Below, piece after piece: positions 12,472-25,600 of a stretch of 64,000 nt of DNA; within the stretch, counting starts at the first letter, position 1, and each line of letters opens with the position of its first letter. Origin of the DNA: Rostratula benghalensis (lineage: Eukaryota; Chordata; Aves; Charadriiformes; Rostratulidae). The notes below the pieces were generated by a model that searched no databases, was not told the DNA's origin, and was given only the letters and a program-made list of their open reading frames with translations. Where the stretch lies: assembly GCA_013399305.1 (NCBI GenBank), contig VXAI01000166.1, forward strand, positions 954,460-1,018,459, written 5' to 3'. A program made the position numbers and the translations under genes.

Positions 12472-12522
12472 CCTCTTTCTCTCCTCTTACCCATTCTCCA
12501 CCCCTTCCTCCCTCCCCTCTAT
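12472..12522. repeat. Polypyrimidine tract
   Basis: About 50 bases nearly free of G on the plus strand (CTCTTTCTCTCC, then CCCCTTCCTCCCTCCCCTC). Low complexity. Confidence 0.75.
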
Positions 12523-14032
12523 CCAATCAGCAGAGTAACTCCAGTATTAGAGATAAGCATTTTTTCAAACTCACTCAGCATTTCTGTCCATGTTAGATAA
12601 AGAATCTGAAGTCTCTATTCCCATTTTTAAGTTTCACCTTTGTACTACTATTTCACCACCTTTTTACTTTATCTGTTCTGGGGACCCAGTTTCTCTCACA
12701 TTTAACATTCTTCTGTCCTAATGTTCAGTATAAGATTGAATATTCAAAGGTACCAAGGTGCTTCCAATGATTCCAGATTTATATCACAGTAATAGACAAA
12801 AATCTGGACTCAAAGTCCCAGAGTGATGTCTGTGCCACTGATTTTATTGTTATTTTCATGTACTACAGTGTCCCCAATAAAAAACACGTCTCTCATTTAC
12901 ATGAAGGCCTCTAACCTCAGACTTAGCTTTTTCTTCCACAGACCCATAAAATGAACATAAGAAGAAAATAAAGGTCTTTGTTAACGTAAAAATGAGCTGA
13001 ACTACAGCAGATTTAGACCTAGGAGTTTCTGATTATTCTGCTTTTGCAGGAGATCAGTGGATAAGTGAGTGGCAGGACCCTCTGGCAGCACTGCAGCCCA
13101 GGCAGGGGTTCAAGAGTCATGGTGCTTCATGCAGCAGAGGGAACCCCGAACACATCTACATTTATTTTTAAATTAAACCCAAGAGAGCAGAGAATACTCA
13201 GCTCAATACGACTCAGATCAAATATTACTTCATCATTCTGCACGTATACTGTGTACAGGACTGGTCCCACCACAGCACTTCACCTTCAGAAGAACTTAGT
13301 CACAGCAAGAAAGGAAGAGGATCTTTGATCCCTGGGTTACAGTCCTAGCTCTGTTTGAAATTCCTCCACAAAAAAATTAAACCAGAAAGAAGTTTGGAGA
13401 GCTTGCCAGCATGACTCCTGGAGTGTGGTGTGATTTGCACCTGCTAGCTCTCTGGCTGAGGTCCAATTTCTCCTGATTCACGGGCCTTGTTTTCTTTATG
13501 TTCTTGTTAAGAAGAATCTCTGTGTTTCTTTGCCTAAACTTGCTGTTTTGACCAAAATAGGGAAGGACACTACAAACTCCTGTGTGTGGGAGGGGCCAGC
13601 CTATGTTTCTAGCAGTGTTTATCAGGATGGAGAACTGGATGCCATATCCTGTAGGAAGCTTCCTTTTATCATGAAGCTTGAGGACAGCAACAGAATTATT
13701 CTAAGCAAACATTTACACAGCTACTCAAAACTAACTGTTAATAATAAACTAAATTAAATTGAAACATGGAGTAGTTTACTGCTACTAGCTTCACAATCCC
13801 AACACTTTTACAAAAGCCAGAATTTAAATAAATACTCTTTATCTGACTTATGATGCCTTCAGATCAATCCCAACAACCATTATAATATTTTAATTACCCT
13901 ATAATTTCATTAGTCTGGCTTTTTTGATAGATGTTTAATCTGAAGTATTTTTGCTGTGTTTGATGATAGCAGAGTGAATTGTGCAGCATTGCACTGGCTT
14001 TTTGGTGATCACCATCCATTCAGCAGGCTGGT

Positions 14033-14059
14033 AAAAAAAAAAAAAAAAAAAGAAAGAAA
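14033..14059. repeat. Poly-A tract (19 A) followed by GAAAGAAAA
   Basis: A-homopolymer with a short purine extension. No retrogene body recognised upstream. Confidence 0.9.
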
Positions 14060-14818
14060 AATCACAAGGTAATAGGCTATGGCTGCTGCTTTTTAAAGTT
14101 TTTCTATGTGCAGGATTTCAGCCACATAACTTCTACCCATTTTAATGGCTTTATGTAACAAAAGCCCTTTTCACATGTTTGGGCTAGTACTTAAAGCACT
14201 GTGATGTATTTGTGGCCCTGTTTGTCCATGCAACAAATATTCCCTAAAATATGCTTAGGGGTCAGAATGACAAGAGGGAATGATTTATCTTGTGATACTT
14301 TTTGTGGCTGCTGCCTTCTGTTGTCCTTCAAGCATCTCTCTGCTGAGATGCCTCAGCTATTCACAACGTAGCCACTGAGTCACCAGTTTGCAATTCGGTG
14401 TATGAAAGAAGCCTATACTTGGTACAGGTTTACTCAAGTGTAAACCTCAAACTCTCAGCAGATCCCACATGGAGAGTTGAGACACCACCCTAGGAAGGAT
14501 GGGAAGGAGGGCAGCATGGACCTCTGCCTGAGAAACCACCATTCATCACAGATTAAGGCAACCCTGCATAGCAGTCACAGCCCTCTGGATCTTCATAGTC
14601 ATTTAAAGTAACGTCCTTTCACTCAGTCCCAGCCATATTCAGAGTTTCTCAGGTAGCTATGAAACATGGCCATTATATGAAATGATGGCTATTATAAAAC
14701 CTCTTTATTTTGTGAGAGAGGTGAAATGAGTTTTACTCTGAAAAAAACATACAGGTGAAAGCTTTCCAAAAGGCACAGTCTTTGGGATTTTTTAACAATA
14801 GATATAATTTAAAAGTAG

Positions 14819-14876
14819 TTGTGTTTTTTTGGTTTTTGGTTGTTTGTTTGTTTTGATTTTGATTTTGTTTTGTTTT
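14819..14876. repeat. T/G-rich low-complexity tract
   Basis: Repeated TTTTG and TTTG units (for example GTTTGTTTG, then TTTTGATTTTGATTTTG). The similar TTTG-rich strings near 29450 and 36470 suggest ordinary simple-sequence expansion. Confidence 0.85.
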
Positions 14877-15398
14877 AAAACACATTGTTTTCTTCTGTGT
14901 GTAACTGGCATGCAAAACAAGAGTAGGTCAGTGAATAATGGTAGATTTGGTGGTATTTTCTTCTTTGGATTGGTGCCTAAGTAGTCTAAATCATGTGTAC
15001 ACATGCTGGCATCACTGGATGTGAGATTACAGAAATGGAGAATTACATATGCTTTTTTAGTAATTAAAATTTCTATCGTACTTGGTGTCTTTATTAGGAG
15101 TCCCTGAGCCCTCTTAATTCCCAGTGTTAGAATCCCTGTTGCCTATTTTTAATATTCTTGCAATGTAAACACATTTTTCACATTGCTTTAAGGACCTTAC
15201 GTGAATAATACCCAAATAAACACAAAACAGTGAATCATATTATTTCTGGATACTTCATATGCAAGTAACATGAATTTGGGTCATGGAGCACAGTGAATTC
15301 ATGAAGATGCTATTCTGGACGGTAAGACCAAATAAACAAAAAAGTAAAGTAGATTGATTTAGCTGTTTTGCCAAAAAACCCCAAACTTTGAATATTTC

Positions 15399-15479
15399 AT
15401 TTGCATTTTGTTTACCAGGTGCTCCTAGCGATTTTCAGTCAGACGCGTGTTCTCATGAGCTGGTCCCTCCCATTTGCAT
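15399..15479 (+). promoter_or_regulatory. Pair of octamer-like motifs (ATTTGCAT), tentative
   Basis: Two perfect ATTTGCAT octamers (15399-15406 and 15472-15479) lie 73 bp apart in the same orientation and share flanks (CATTTGCATTTT). ATTTGCAT is the known binding site of POU/Oct factors. The following 150 bases contain more CpG than surrounding DNA (GACGCG at 15442, GGCGCCCGC near 15594). Isolated octamers elsewhere (near 10967 and 44905) show that single hits occur by chance, so this is only a candidate. Confidence 0.2.
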
Positions 15480-15650
15480 TTTAGCACTGCCATATTGCTG
15501 CAGCTCTGACAAGCAGAAGGAAGAGGCCATTCATTTTAAAAAGGGCAAAAATAAAAATCAGTATTGGTGAAGAGATGGCAATGGGCTGACCTGGGCGCCC
15601 GCTCCACTGCTAAGTGGTACCTGAAAGCAGCGACTATCCCAGTCTCTGAA

Positions 15651-18600
15651 AGCTGGATAAGGTCATGAGTGAAATGACTAATTGAAGAGGTGAGTAATGT
15701 AAATACCAATGTATTTGGTATATGGTTCTTACATCCTTCCACCTTGCTAAACTGATGACATACCAGAGTGCCTATGCAATCCGAGAACAAGGCTGTGGTG
15801 CAGTTTTGCTCTTAATTCTCCTGTGACTGAATGGTGCCTTAGGTACAACCCCTGATGTTCGTGGCTGAGGTAAATGCACTGGATGCCCTACTAAATAACA
15901 ATTCTGGATTTCAAACTTGTATAACAACAAAACTTCATAATATTACCAAAAATAGGATATTTGAACTGGCAAAAAAAGGAGGAGGAACAGAAGCTTCATA
16001 TGCACATATCCAGCTATACTTAGCACCAAGTTTAAATTTGATATTATTGTTAGTTAGCCCAATGCATTTTTCTGTAAGATGAGACAGGCTCAACACTTTT
16101 TCTCAGCTTCAACATATTACAAACATTTTGTCACAATGAGTAGGACATATCTGCAAACAAAGATGCAACAACTCAACCTTGTTCTTTCAGAGAGACTCAA
16201 TTCCCTGAGTTCAACATTCAATCCTGAAGCCTGACATATTCCTGTGAAAGAAACTGGTCTTCCCTGGTTTATAGATTCCCCAAAATATGCTGGATATCTG
16301 CCTCAATAATGAGTATAAAACTTCAGTTACCTGGAGAACAGGTCAGAAAAGTGGGTAAAAACAAAGAGATCGAGATTTCCTGAAGAAGTAGTCCTGTGAT
16401 GTTTTCTTGTTTTGAACAAAATAAAATTATTTTGATGAATGATATTTTAAACAACATGGAGATTTTCGTTAGTAACTGCTTTTTCCCCCAGCGTGCAAAA
16501 CTTTTTTCTTCCCCCAAGTTGCATTTCTTTTCACATTGGCTTGCTTTCCCAAAGAGCTAGAACTGATACCAAAGAGTGTGAGTGTGCATTGGATATATTT
16601 TTTCTGGGTGCCTGCAGGCACAGCGTCATTTTGAAAAGAGTTTTGCTCGGTGGTTTCAACACTGTATGTTTCTGCAACATTTTCAATGACAGCATCTGGA
16701 TATGGACCACATGGCCACCTGCCACACCCTCCTAAGAAAGGCTGGGTGACATTTCTGGTTAAAACTTCTATCAGTGAAAACTGCAGAGCTGTGTTCCCAA
16801 AGTACTCACAGATGACATTCACTTTTGCCAGATTTTTCATCCAAGTTCAAAACAAACCATTCCAGGGTCAGAGAATTTTATTTGTAGAGGGTTTAAAAAG
16901 CTGAAAACCAAAATGAAAAGTTTTTGTTGTCCAGTATCAAACATATTAACTTTGCAGTGCTTTGATTCTTAATTTTTATTATTATTATTTTAGAGAGCCA
17001 GCAACTCCAGAATCAACCTTCTGAAGGAAAAACTTGTCTTTTCCAAGAGGATGTACAAGGCAGAGAAGATGTAAAGCAAGTGTTCCCAGATTGTCTAAGT
17101 GACCTAAAAGCAAAATTGTTTTTCTTTACCTCAGGCAAAAATACACAGCAGAACAGCTGCATAAGTCCCTTTGCGTACCACACAATTTTTTTGGGTTCAG
17201 GTGAAGGTTCCAAATATGGGCACCAAAATGTCTTGCTAAGCATGTCTTCTTTTTGGCACAGTCTTATTGAACCTGGAGTCATCTTGGGCAATCTGTTCTC
17301 TGATTAAATTTAGGAGATATATTGTCATGTCCCTCCAGTCTTCAAGCATAAGGGGAAAAATTATTTTCTTATTCCATAGATTTTCATACCATACAAGATT
17401 GTCAAGACTTAGTTTCTCCTTTCTCATTAATGCTACAGTTCAGCACAGGAATAGCAGTGCAGGGGAGAGGTCCCCAGCCCATGTGGTGTCCATTCCTACC
17501 TCCCAAGGATAAGCTGCTCCTCCCAAGGATAAGCTGCTCCTCCCAAGGAATGCTGGCTCTTCCCGCAGTACCAGCAATAGCACCAGAAAAGGCAGAGCCA
17601 GGAATAGGGCTGACACAGAGCTGTCATTAAAGAAAAGAAGCCACGCTGCCCCAAGTCATTAGATGACTGGGCCATTAAGATGAATGGAAATAAGTGTATT
17701 TCTTACACAAATTTCTTCTCACCAAGTTTCAGCAGTGGCTTCCCATGCTGTAACCAAATGGGAGTTGTCCCCAAACCACAGCAAAGGAGAAAGGTACCCT
17801 TCTCTCTGCTGCAGTTTCAAGACAGCAGCATATTTCCCTCCTTCTGTCCCCTTTTCTCTCTTAACCTTCTGTATTTATTTCCTTGCAAATGTTGTGGAAG
17901 TGAGGCTGTGTATTAAGCAAATACACATCTCCTTGGATGCTGTGTACACCAGACTTCCGCTTCTTCAAATTTTACACCAAAGTAGTTCCATTATTTTCAT
18001 ATTTTTATCCCTTACCTATCACCATGACATCTGATGAGATAATCTATCGGGCAAATCTGATCAAAGCACAGGTTTTCCCCTTCCCTCAACATGGGAGCAC
18101 CAGCACACATAACTGCGTTCCAGCTAATTTAACAACATAAAAGTGAAACATTTTACATGTAGGATCCGGCAACATCATTTTCTTATGTCAAAGGTCACAT
18201 GAAATACCTCTTATGTTGTCTCAGCCTATTTCCTGGCATAGAGTTGTAATCTCCGAGAACACATAAATGTTTCAGTATTAGTACTAAGAAGCCACATGAG
18301 GGAGCATTTGCAGAATTGAAATGCTTTCCTTGTATCAGTGTAAATAAGGGAGGGAATCAAACTTGATCCCTCTGGGATATATAGAATTCAGACAAATATA
18401 GATGTTATTATCCATTTCCCCACTCATCAGGGATGGAGAATTTGTGACTTCCACTGAAGACAGAATTTCTAAAAGACAACCCATTAGTGGTCTCAACCAG
18501 ACAATTTCTTACTCTTGCCAAGGTATTCTGTGACAGGTATACCTGAAAGGGAGCACAGACAAGTGGGTTTACTTTTCAGCTAAAAGAAAATATAAGATAC

Positions 18601-21600
18601 ACTGTAGAGGTTATTCCGGGCTGAGCACAACAGTTGTGCCACGTTTCTCAAGTTATCAGCAGCCTTGAATGACAGTGGCAGGCACTGGTAAGGTCCCAGG
18701 TCCTGCAATCTTTTGATGAGGTAAATATCTCAGCCTACACGCTTCTGAATACCTTTTATGTGTTATGCTTTTATATGTTAGGGTTACTAAAGAAAATGAA
18801 TCCCACGGGTACATAAAATGAACCAACCTCAATATTTTTATAAGCTGACTGACAATATTTTGAATGTTTGAGGTTGACCATACCAAAGCTAACCAAAATA
18901 GGAAATACAAAGTGTCAGTATGAACTGGAATGGGAAATGGGAATACATTTCTGTCCTGTATTGTTATCTCAGCAAAAAATCAGCTGCACCTTAGGCTATC
19001 TCATTGACAGAGTCATCTTAGTCAAAGAACAGTATTAGGTGGCTGTACTGAAAACATTTTTGCTAGTAGTGCTAAACAGGTGTTGAATGAATAAAAATTT
19101 AGCACTCTACCTCCAAAAGACAACATCCATAGTAAGTGTTGTCAAACAAACTAATTTTAAAATCAGTTGAAAACCACTTAGCCAAGATCCCATTTTTCCC
19201 CATTATTAACACCTAAAATTGACTAAAGAGCAAGTAATTAATGAACCACATGAAAATCAAGTCACAGCTATGATATTACGAGCAAACATTGCTGCATATG
19301 TTTGACTAAGAAATTTGCAACTGATTTTAACTGGCAGAAGTTCCAGCAGCCCCATATTTGCTTCTGCCTAAATCACGTCACCAACTCCAGCCTTGGTAGA
19401 AATGTGGAAGGGAAGAGCGAAAAGAAAGATAACCCCAAACTTTTAAACTGAGTGACTGAGTGTATTTGCTCGGGCTTGATGGAGGAGGTCCAGGATGCTC
19501 CTCGCTGCAGTATTCGTGATGGGAGTAGTGGATGCTTGTTGAGCCACACCAGGTCCAGGGCACCTGATGACCACCTCCCAGCTGCAGTGGGGCTTGGCCT
19601 GCTGTCTGCGGGGTGACCGTGCAAATCACAGCATGCCACTTATCTGCATTGGGAATAATCCATGTTTTCCTAAGGATTAAACTTAACCCAGATTGCTCCA
19701 GTGAGCTGGTTTACGGCCCAGTACCCCCCCCGCCCAGTACTGTCACAGCAGCCAAGGGGGGAGTAAACCCTGTCACAGGAGCGTCTGAGGGCAGGACCCC
19801 CACAAATCTCCTTGGCACCAAAACCGGCAAACTGGACAAGCACAGCCTAATGGAGAAGGAGAGGCTGGCACTCATCCTCTCTAATTTTTACTGTTTTCAC
19901 TGCTTACTGTTTTCTTTGCATGAAATCACCTGACCGTTTTTATTAAACCAAAGAAGGTCTGAAAGTCTGGTGTTTGCCGTTATCCTCATCTCCAGAGAAC
20001 AATTCTATGCAGCTCCAGTAAATAGGACTTAAAAGGTAAATGGTATTATAGTGTTAATTTCAAAGTGAATTATTCAAAAAGTGCTCTATATGTCAGCAAG
20101 CATCATTTTGTGGAACTATATTAATGTCTTCTTTAAATACAGTTCTCCCTTTCTAATAGCTGTTTTATAGATCCAGGAAATATGTCTGGTATGAAGAAGT
20201 GCTTATTGTAAAGGATGTTTTAGCAGTTGTGTTCAATTAATGAGGAAGGCAGGATGTAGCCCTATATAAGAAATAGCATAATAGCAACAATTCCTTGGGG
20301 CCTGGGAATCTTCACACTTCCAGGTACTGAGCAGTTATCCATCCATTCATTCAAGATACAAGATCAGTTTTGTTTTGTATTTGGTATCTTACATCAAAAA
20401 AAGCTAATACCTCATTTTGTCAGGACTCTCTGTAAAGAATTGAGAAGCTAAAAATAAAAAGAAACTGTTGTTTTTCAGCAGAGATGCCTGAAACTAAGTC
20501 ACTCAGAAAGGACCCCAAAGCTTCCAGATCAGCTGAAGCAAATAGAAATCTCCCAATCCGCCAGCAACAGCCATTTGATAAGGAAAGGATCAGACTGCAA
20601 GATTCTGCTTTATCCCACTGACTCAGCCATCACCTCCCTTTCTGCCATTTCTCAAATTCAAAGGATGGCAAGAAGATCTGTGAGCAGCAGAAGACCTCCT
20701 TAGATTTCTTCATATCAATGTGCTATTGGACAGTGCTAAGCAAACAAGTGGTAGCCTTGATTTAAGAGAGAACGAATGTGCTTTGAAATCGTAAAGAAAT
20801 AGGGAAGCACTTGGGAATCTGAGTGGTAAATCTGGTTTTCTGAGTTTCTCCCCTTCAGCTGAAAGGACTGAAACTCTGTCTTTTATGTTCCACATCCATT
20901 TCGTGAACTCTCTGGCACTGAGGATTAAAAACAAATGAATGCAAATATTAAGAGGATTTAAAATGTCTGCGAAGTGGCTGTGCCCCTGTCATCTTTTGTA
21001 AATAATGGCTGCATCTATGTTTATTTGTATTACCAAATTGCTTAGAAGCTCAGCCAGGCTTGGGATACTACAGTGAAAGCTGGTACAGATAGAGACATGG
21101 AGATGACAGCAGGCAAGGATTGTTCTCGTCCCTATTGTACAAGGGATAATTGCAGTGTGGAGATATTACATCCAACTGAGCACCAGTCACAGTTGGTGCT
21201 GGTGGAAGTAATAGTGCAAGGCACATGAGAGAAAACTAAAACTGTCACCTCTGCTTCTAAGTGGCATCATAGCTAGAACAGTAAAACACAATGGCTCCCC
21301 CTCAAAATACATCCTGCCCAGTTTAACTCATGATAACGCTCTCTGAGTCTCTTCAAGTGCACTTTATTGTGCCCATGAAAGAAAAGTGCTATTTACTGCT
21401 AACTGGGATTTCAGTGCTTTAACTCAGGCTTACTTGGGAGGCTGGATCTAAGGGCCAGAGCTCAATCTTGGCTCTCCATCTCTTACTATGCAAGTGAAAA
21501 ATCTTGCCAGGCTGTATTTGTGTTTTATGTATGACTATATTTCTATCAAATACTTGCAAATGATAGCAACATATTACAGAACAAGTGTTATTATTCTGGT

Positions 21601-22305
21601 CTTTTCCTGGTAACCACTTTCAAATTTTCCTCTCCTGCAATGGTACCGTGATATACACTATTCATAGGTAAAATATAGAGCAGAGAACACCTGTGATGAC
21701 ACTTTTCAAATCAATTAGAAGCCCTGTAATATTTGGCTGTCTTGCAAACTGCACACTTCCCTGTAACCACAAACTCCTGCAAATTGCACTAGCTGGTAGC
21801 GAGAGAAAACAAAAGAATAAGAAATCTTTTATTCTGTGGCTTTTCAGACTTTTTGATAGTGAGTGTGACCACATGCATTTGAACTGATTGCAGTGTTGAT
21901 TTTTCATGTTGACAGTTAATATAAATAAGATATCAGTGCAATATTTAAATATTGCTGATTACTTTTGACTCCGGTCTATTGAAAAAAATTAGTCCCAGTC
22001 AAAAGTTTAGAAAAGGTAATAAATCTAAAACTGCTCTTCTCTGTGTGAAACATCCACTGGCATATTCAACTACCTTAAAAAAATCACCTGCATGTTAAGT
22101 GGCCAGAGATAAACAAAATAATTAGGGTATTTTCTTGTGCACAGTTAGAGTATGACAGCTCAAAATCCAGATCTATCTCATTCTACCTGCAGCAAGTCAA
22201 ATTGGGTCAGGCAAGGACTTGTACCATACATTCACCACAGGTTTATGATATTCATGGTCTCCTGATGGTGTTTCAGCTGTCATACTGGCAAAGCCTAGTT
22301 AAAAG
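15651..22305. other. Gene-free stretch with a local GC rise at about 19440-19870
   Basis: I recognise no gene. A 123-codon minus-strand frame (16469-16840) is the longest but has overlapping frames on the other strand and no clear acceptor or donor. A (TTA)n patch lies at about 16975-16990 and a 20-bp tandem repeat at 17501-17549. Between about 19440 and 19870 the sequence is visibly more GC-rich, with C- and G-runs near 19726 and 19757, but no recognisable protein or CpG island. Confidence 0.65.
17501..17549. repeat. Tandem repeat, 20-bp unit, about 2.4 copies
   Basis: The unit TCCCAAGGATAAGCTGCTCC occurs perfectly at 17501-17520 and 17521-17540, with a third, partial copy (TCCCAAGGA) at 17541-17549. 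The perfect identity suggests a recent slippage duplication. Confidence 0.97.
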
Positions 22306-22346
22306 TTATTATTATTATTATTACTACTACTACTAATACTACTATA
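22306..22346. repeat. Compound trinucleotide microsatellite (TTA)n(CTA)n
   Basis: About five ATT units run into about six ACT/AAT units. The phase is continuous, so the second half looks like a T-to-C variant of the first that then spread. Confidence 0.95.
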
Positions 22347-22628
22347 TAGTAACCCACGAACTTCAGATTCAGACACTGTTGTGGGAAGTTGTGGGAAGCG
22401 CAGTACAGGATGTATAAGAGGTGACTACAACTCTCTCATTCTGAACCTACAATAGGAGAAGCATCTGGAGGAGAACTTGACAGTGGTGTATTGCCCAGCA
22501 GCCAGGAGGGACGAAGGGACAGCCGGAGGAGAGCCCACCAGGCAGGAGACCCTCCTGCCTGGTGCTGACAGGCACAGCAGAGGACTTTGCCTCAGCTCAC
22601 ACACATTACTAAGTGCAGGCAAATGGAT

Positions 22629-22662
22629 CTTTTTTTCTTTCTTTCTTTTTTTTTTTTTTTTT
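22629..22662. repeat. T-rich tract with CTTT units
   Basis: CTTTTTTT, then CTTTCTTT, then a pure T run of about 18. Low complexity. Confidence 0.92.
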
Positions 22663-25600
22663 CCTGGGATTTACAAGTTGGCCAAGTTTCAGCAGATTTT
22701 CATGAGGATGGCTAAAAGCACATCGCCAACATCAGGCTGACAGACCTGCTTACTTCACGCAAATAACACTTAGCCAATTTTTGAATTCCTGTTCTCAAGC
22801 ATGAAGACAGCATAAACGAAACAAGTTTTCTGAGAACAAAAATAAAGTACTAAAACAATATCTTTCCTGCTAGCTTTACTCCACAGGTTGTACTGTTTCT
22901 TTCACACACACAAATCCACTTGGTGCAGTCTTCAGTAGGGAAAATGACATTCCCAGTATTGAAACTCTGCCAAAGTTAAAAACTATATAAAGATGGTCTT
23001 TACTGGGCCATGCCAGGCAGCTGTCTTGGTGGTGCTCCAAGCTGAGCCAAAAATATTTGGACATTTAAACAGTGCAAGAGAGACAACTAGCAGGAGAAAT
23101 GTATCTGAGACAAGTCTGGAGGTGAGATTTGAACACGAAAGGACTGCAAAGAGCCTTGGCTCTGAAAAGTAAGGTGTGAGGTGAATGATGTTGGGTATAA
23201 TCATACCTTTCTTTTCTTTTTTTTTTTTTAATCCACATATGCTTCTCCTTATGAGTTAACTTCTCTGGAATGAACGCAGTTTAAGGTGTCACTCTGGGAG
23301 TCTTTTGTGATACAGGTATTTGTAAGCGGCTACCACGCTGACACTGCCCACCTTATCTCACTGAAAATGGGCGACTGCTTTGTGTGCAAACTATTTATGT
23401 ACCTAACCAAGATCTGTTGAAGTGTCATACATAGTAATTTCAGCTAATTGGTACAATGACAGTAGCAATGTTAAGGTCTGCTGGGTTATTACACATGAAA
23501 AATACGATTTCAAAAGTCAAATCCATGTGCTAGGAGTGCTCTGGTTCAGGAGAAACAGAAACCTGTGGGCTAGGACGACAGATTCAGCACCAGTACACAC
23601 GCCACACAGCAAAGCACAATTACAAGGAACTTGCTCATAAAACCAAATTTCATTGAAAAAACAAACTATGTGACATTTACCTGCAGTAGAATTGCAAAAA
23701 CACATCTTTCCCCAGCTGTGTGGACTGAAAGCAAGAAGTTTGCCCCGGTCACAAGCTTACTCTTGATGTTAACAGTGAGGTGATTGCTGCTCGATCACCA
23801 GCACCTACATTCGGTGGTAAATGAGCCTATTTGGGGATGCTAAGAGAAAATGCACCCGTACACCAAGGCACTAATTCATACTTCAGAAGAGAGGGCCCAA
23901 CCATACTACCAGTCAGAGGTGACTTTAGCTGTCCCTCCAAGCACACCCTGGCACAACTGGGAAGAGCACCAGAAGGGGCGCTAGAAGGTGAGTTTAGGAA
24001 CACTAGAGGTCATCCCCTGTGCCCACCTCTGTCTGGTTTGTCGGTGTAGCGGTGGCCCACAGCCTGTGATGATCTGCAGAAAGTTTCCTGTGGCACAGCA
24101 TGCAAGAGAACCAGCTGGTGTGGGGAGGGACTTGGCCATAGGCTTTCACAAGTTCATCTAGTTCACTCAGAAACAGGCAATTAGTCACTCTTAAATGATT
24201 GCATAGGCCGGCTTGGAAATTCAATAGAGGGACTATTTGATTTTCTTCTCTCTTTATGCCTCCTTTCATGGCAGGATTAGAAAGTCTACGAGGAGAGACT
24301 TACCTAGTCCTTTTCCTCAGTTTCTTTGGCCCCTCCTGCAATCAGTGATGTTTGGAGTCTGCTTTATATCTGCTGAGTGCCATCCCTGAGGGTGTTTGCT
24401 CCCACACATGCTTTTATTCTCCCAGCTCTCCACCTATACCCGTGGCTAGGAGTGACTGGCACAGCAGCCAGCCTGGGCTTTATTGGCAGCTCCTCCCTGA
24501 GCAGGTCTTGGCTGGTGACTTATAGCCACAGCCTGGCCCTGTTGCACTGACTGTCAAGGGTCCAACTCAATAACCTCAAGCCCCATTAAATGCATCAAAT
24601 TCCCATGAAATTTTTCTATAAGGAAAAGATGTTTTCCTCGGTATTACTTGCAGTGTCTCCACCAAAACCATAATACATAAGCTCAGCATCAGCCCCTCCA
24701 CTGTCACTAAATAAAAACTGTACTGACCCTGTTAATCTGTGTCAGAGGCTACATCAATTACTCCCACGACAAACTCTTTTGAATTACAGGAGAAAACAGA
24801 TAAAAGCAAAGCTGAGGAAAGGAAAACACGTGCTACAGTCTTTAGTTTCCATGATCCCTCTCTTCCTCCTTAACGAATTAAATGAGTTGCTGTGTGGTCT
24901 GTTCAGCAGATGGGTCAGCAGAGGCACTTTCTGCCGTTGACATTCTGCATAAAGTAAGTTTAACATTTATTGCACGGGGATGTGAATCTACATTTTTAAG
25001 TGGATTCACAAACCAGTGCACTAAAGTACTAAAACTAGCAGCAGTAAGTAAACTTCTGTCACAGCAGACTGAATACCAGCGTCAAAACCCTCACTGTGGT
25101 ATTTTCAGTTGCCAATAGCCACCAGATTGAGATTTTTGTAGATCCTGCAAGTGGCATCCATGTACAGAGCCAAGACCTGGTCTTCAGTGATTTTCAAAGT
25201 CTCACAGATAGCTTGTTCACAGGCTAACATGCTTAGCTGGAATTTGCCTAGTAGAGGCTTAAAGGAGGTAATGAAGGAACCAAAGAGTACAGTGGCAGCT
25301 GACGGAAAAAATGCCAGCTGTTGACATTGTTCTCCACTTTATTAGAAATATATACACCTCTATGGACAGACTGGGATTAAAATCTAGAAACCCACGTACC
25401 ACTTCTTTATAGACAGTACAGATGGAGACTATTTTGTTTGTCTGTGCCCTGTTTATCTGCCAATGTGTATGTTCTGGAAGGGCATATTTCCCTCATGTCC
25501 CTTTTTTTCTTCTATTCATGGAAAGAGGGTGAGGAATTTATTAGGTCTTTTTTTGTTAATCGCCTCTTCTTCTCTTCCAACTTAAGAACAGTATACCATC

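Larger units (their letters stand above)
9251..15380. other. Gene-free AT-rich stretch with low-complexity tracts
   Basis: I recognise no gene. Low-complexity tracts include an A/C-rich run at 10751-10787, a pyrimidine-rich run at 11835-11920 ending in (TTTC)n, another at 12472-12522, an A-run at 14033-14051 and a T/G-rich run at 14819-14876. The longest frame is about 116 codons (11362-11712, minus) and its product has no recognisable motif. The TATATAAG at 9948-9955 lacks other promoter features. Confidence 0.7.

Noticed and set aside
16469..16840. 123-codon minus-strand frame with protein-like stretches (GGCGRWPCGPYPDAVIENV)
   Set aside because: No family recognised, no clear acceptor upstream or donor downstream, and overlapping frames of 80 and 84 codons on the opposite strand. 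A blastx would settle it.
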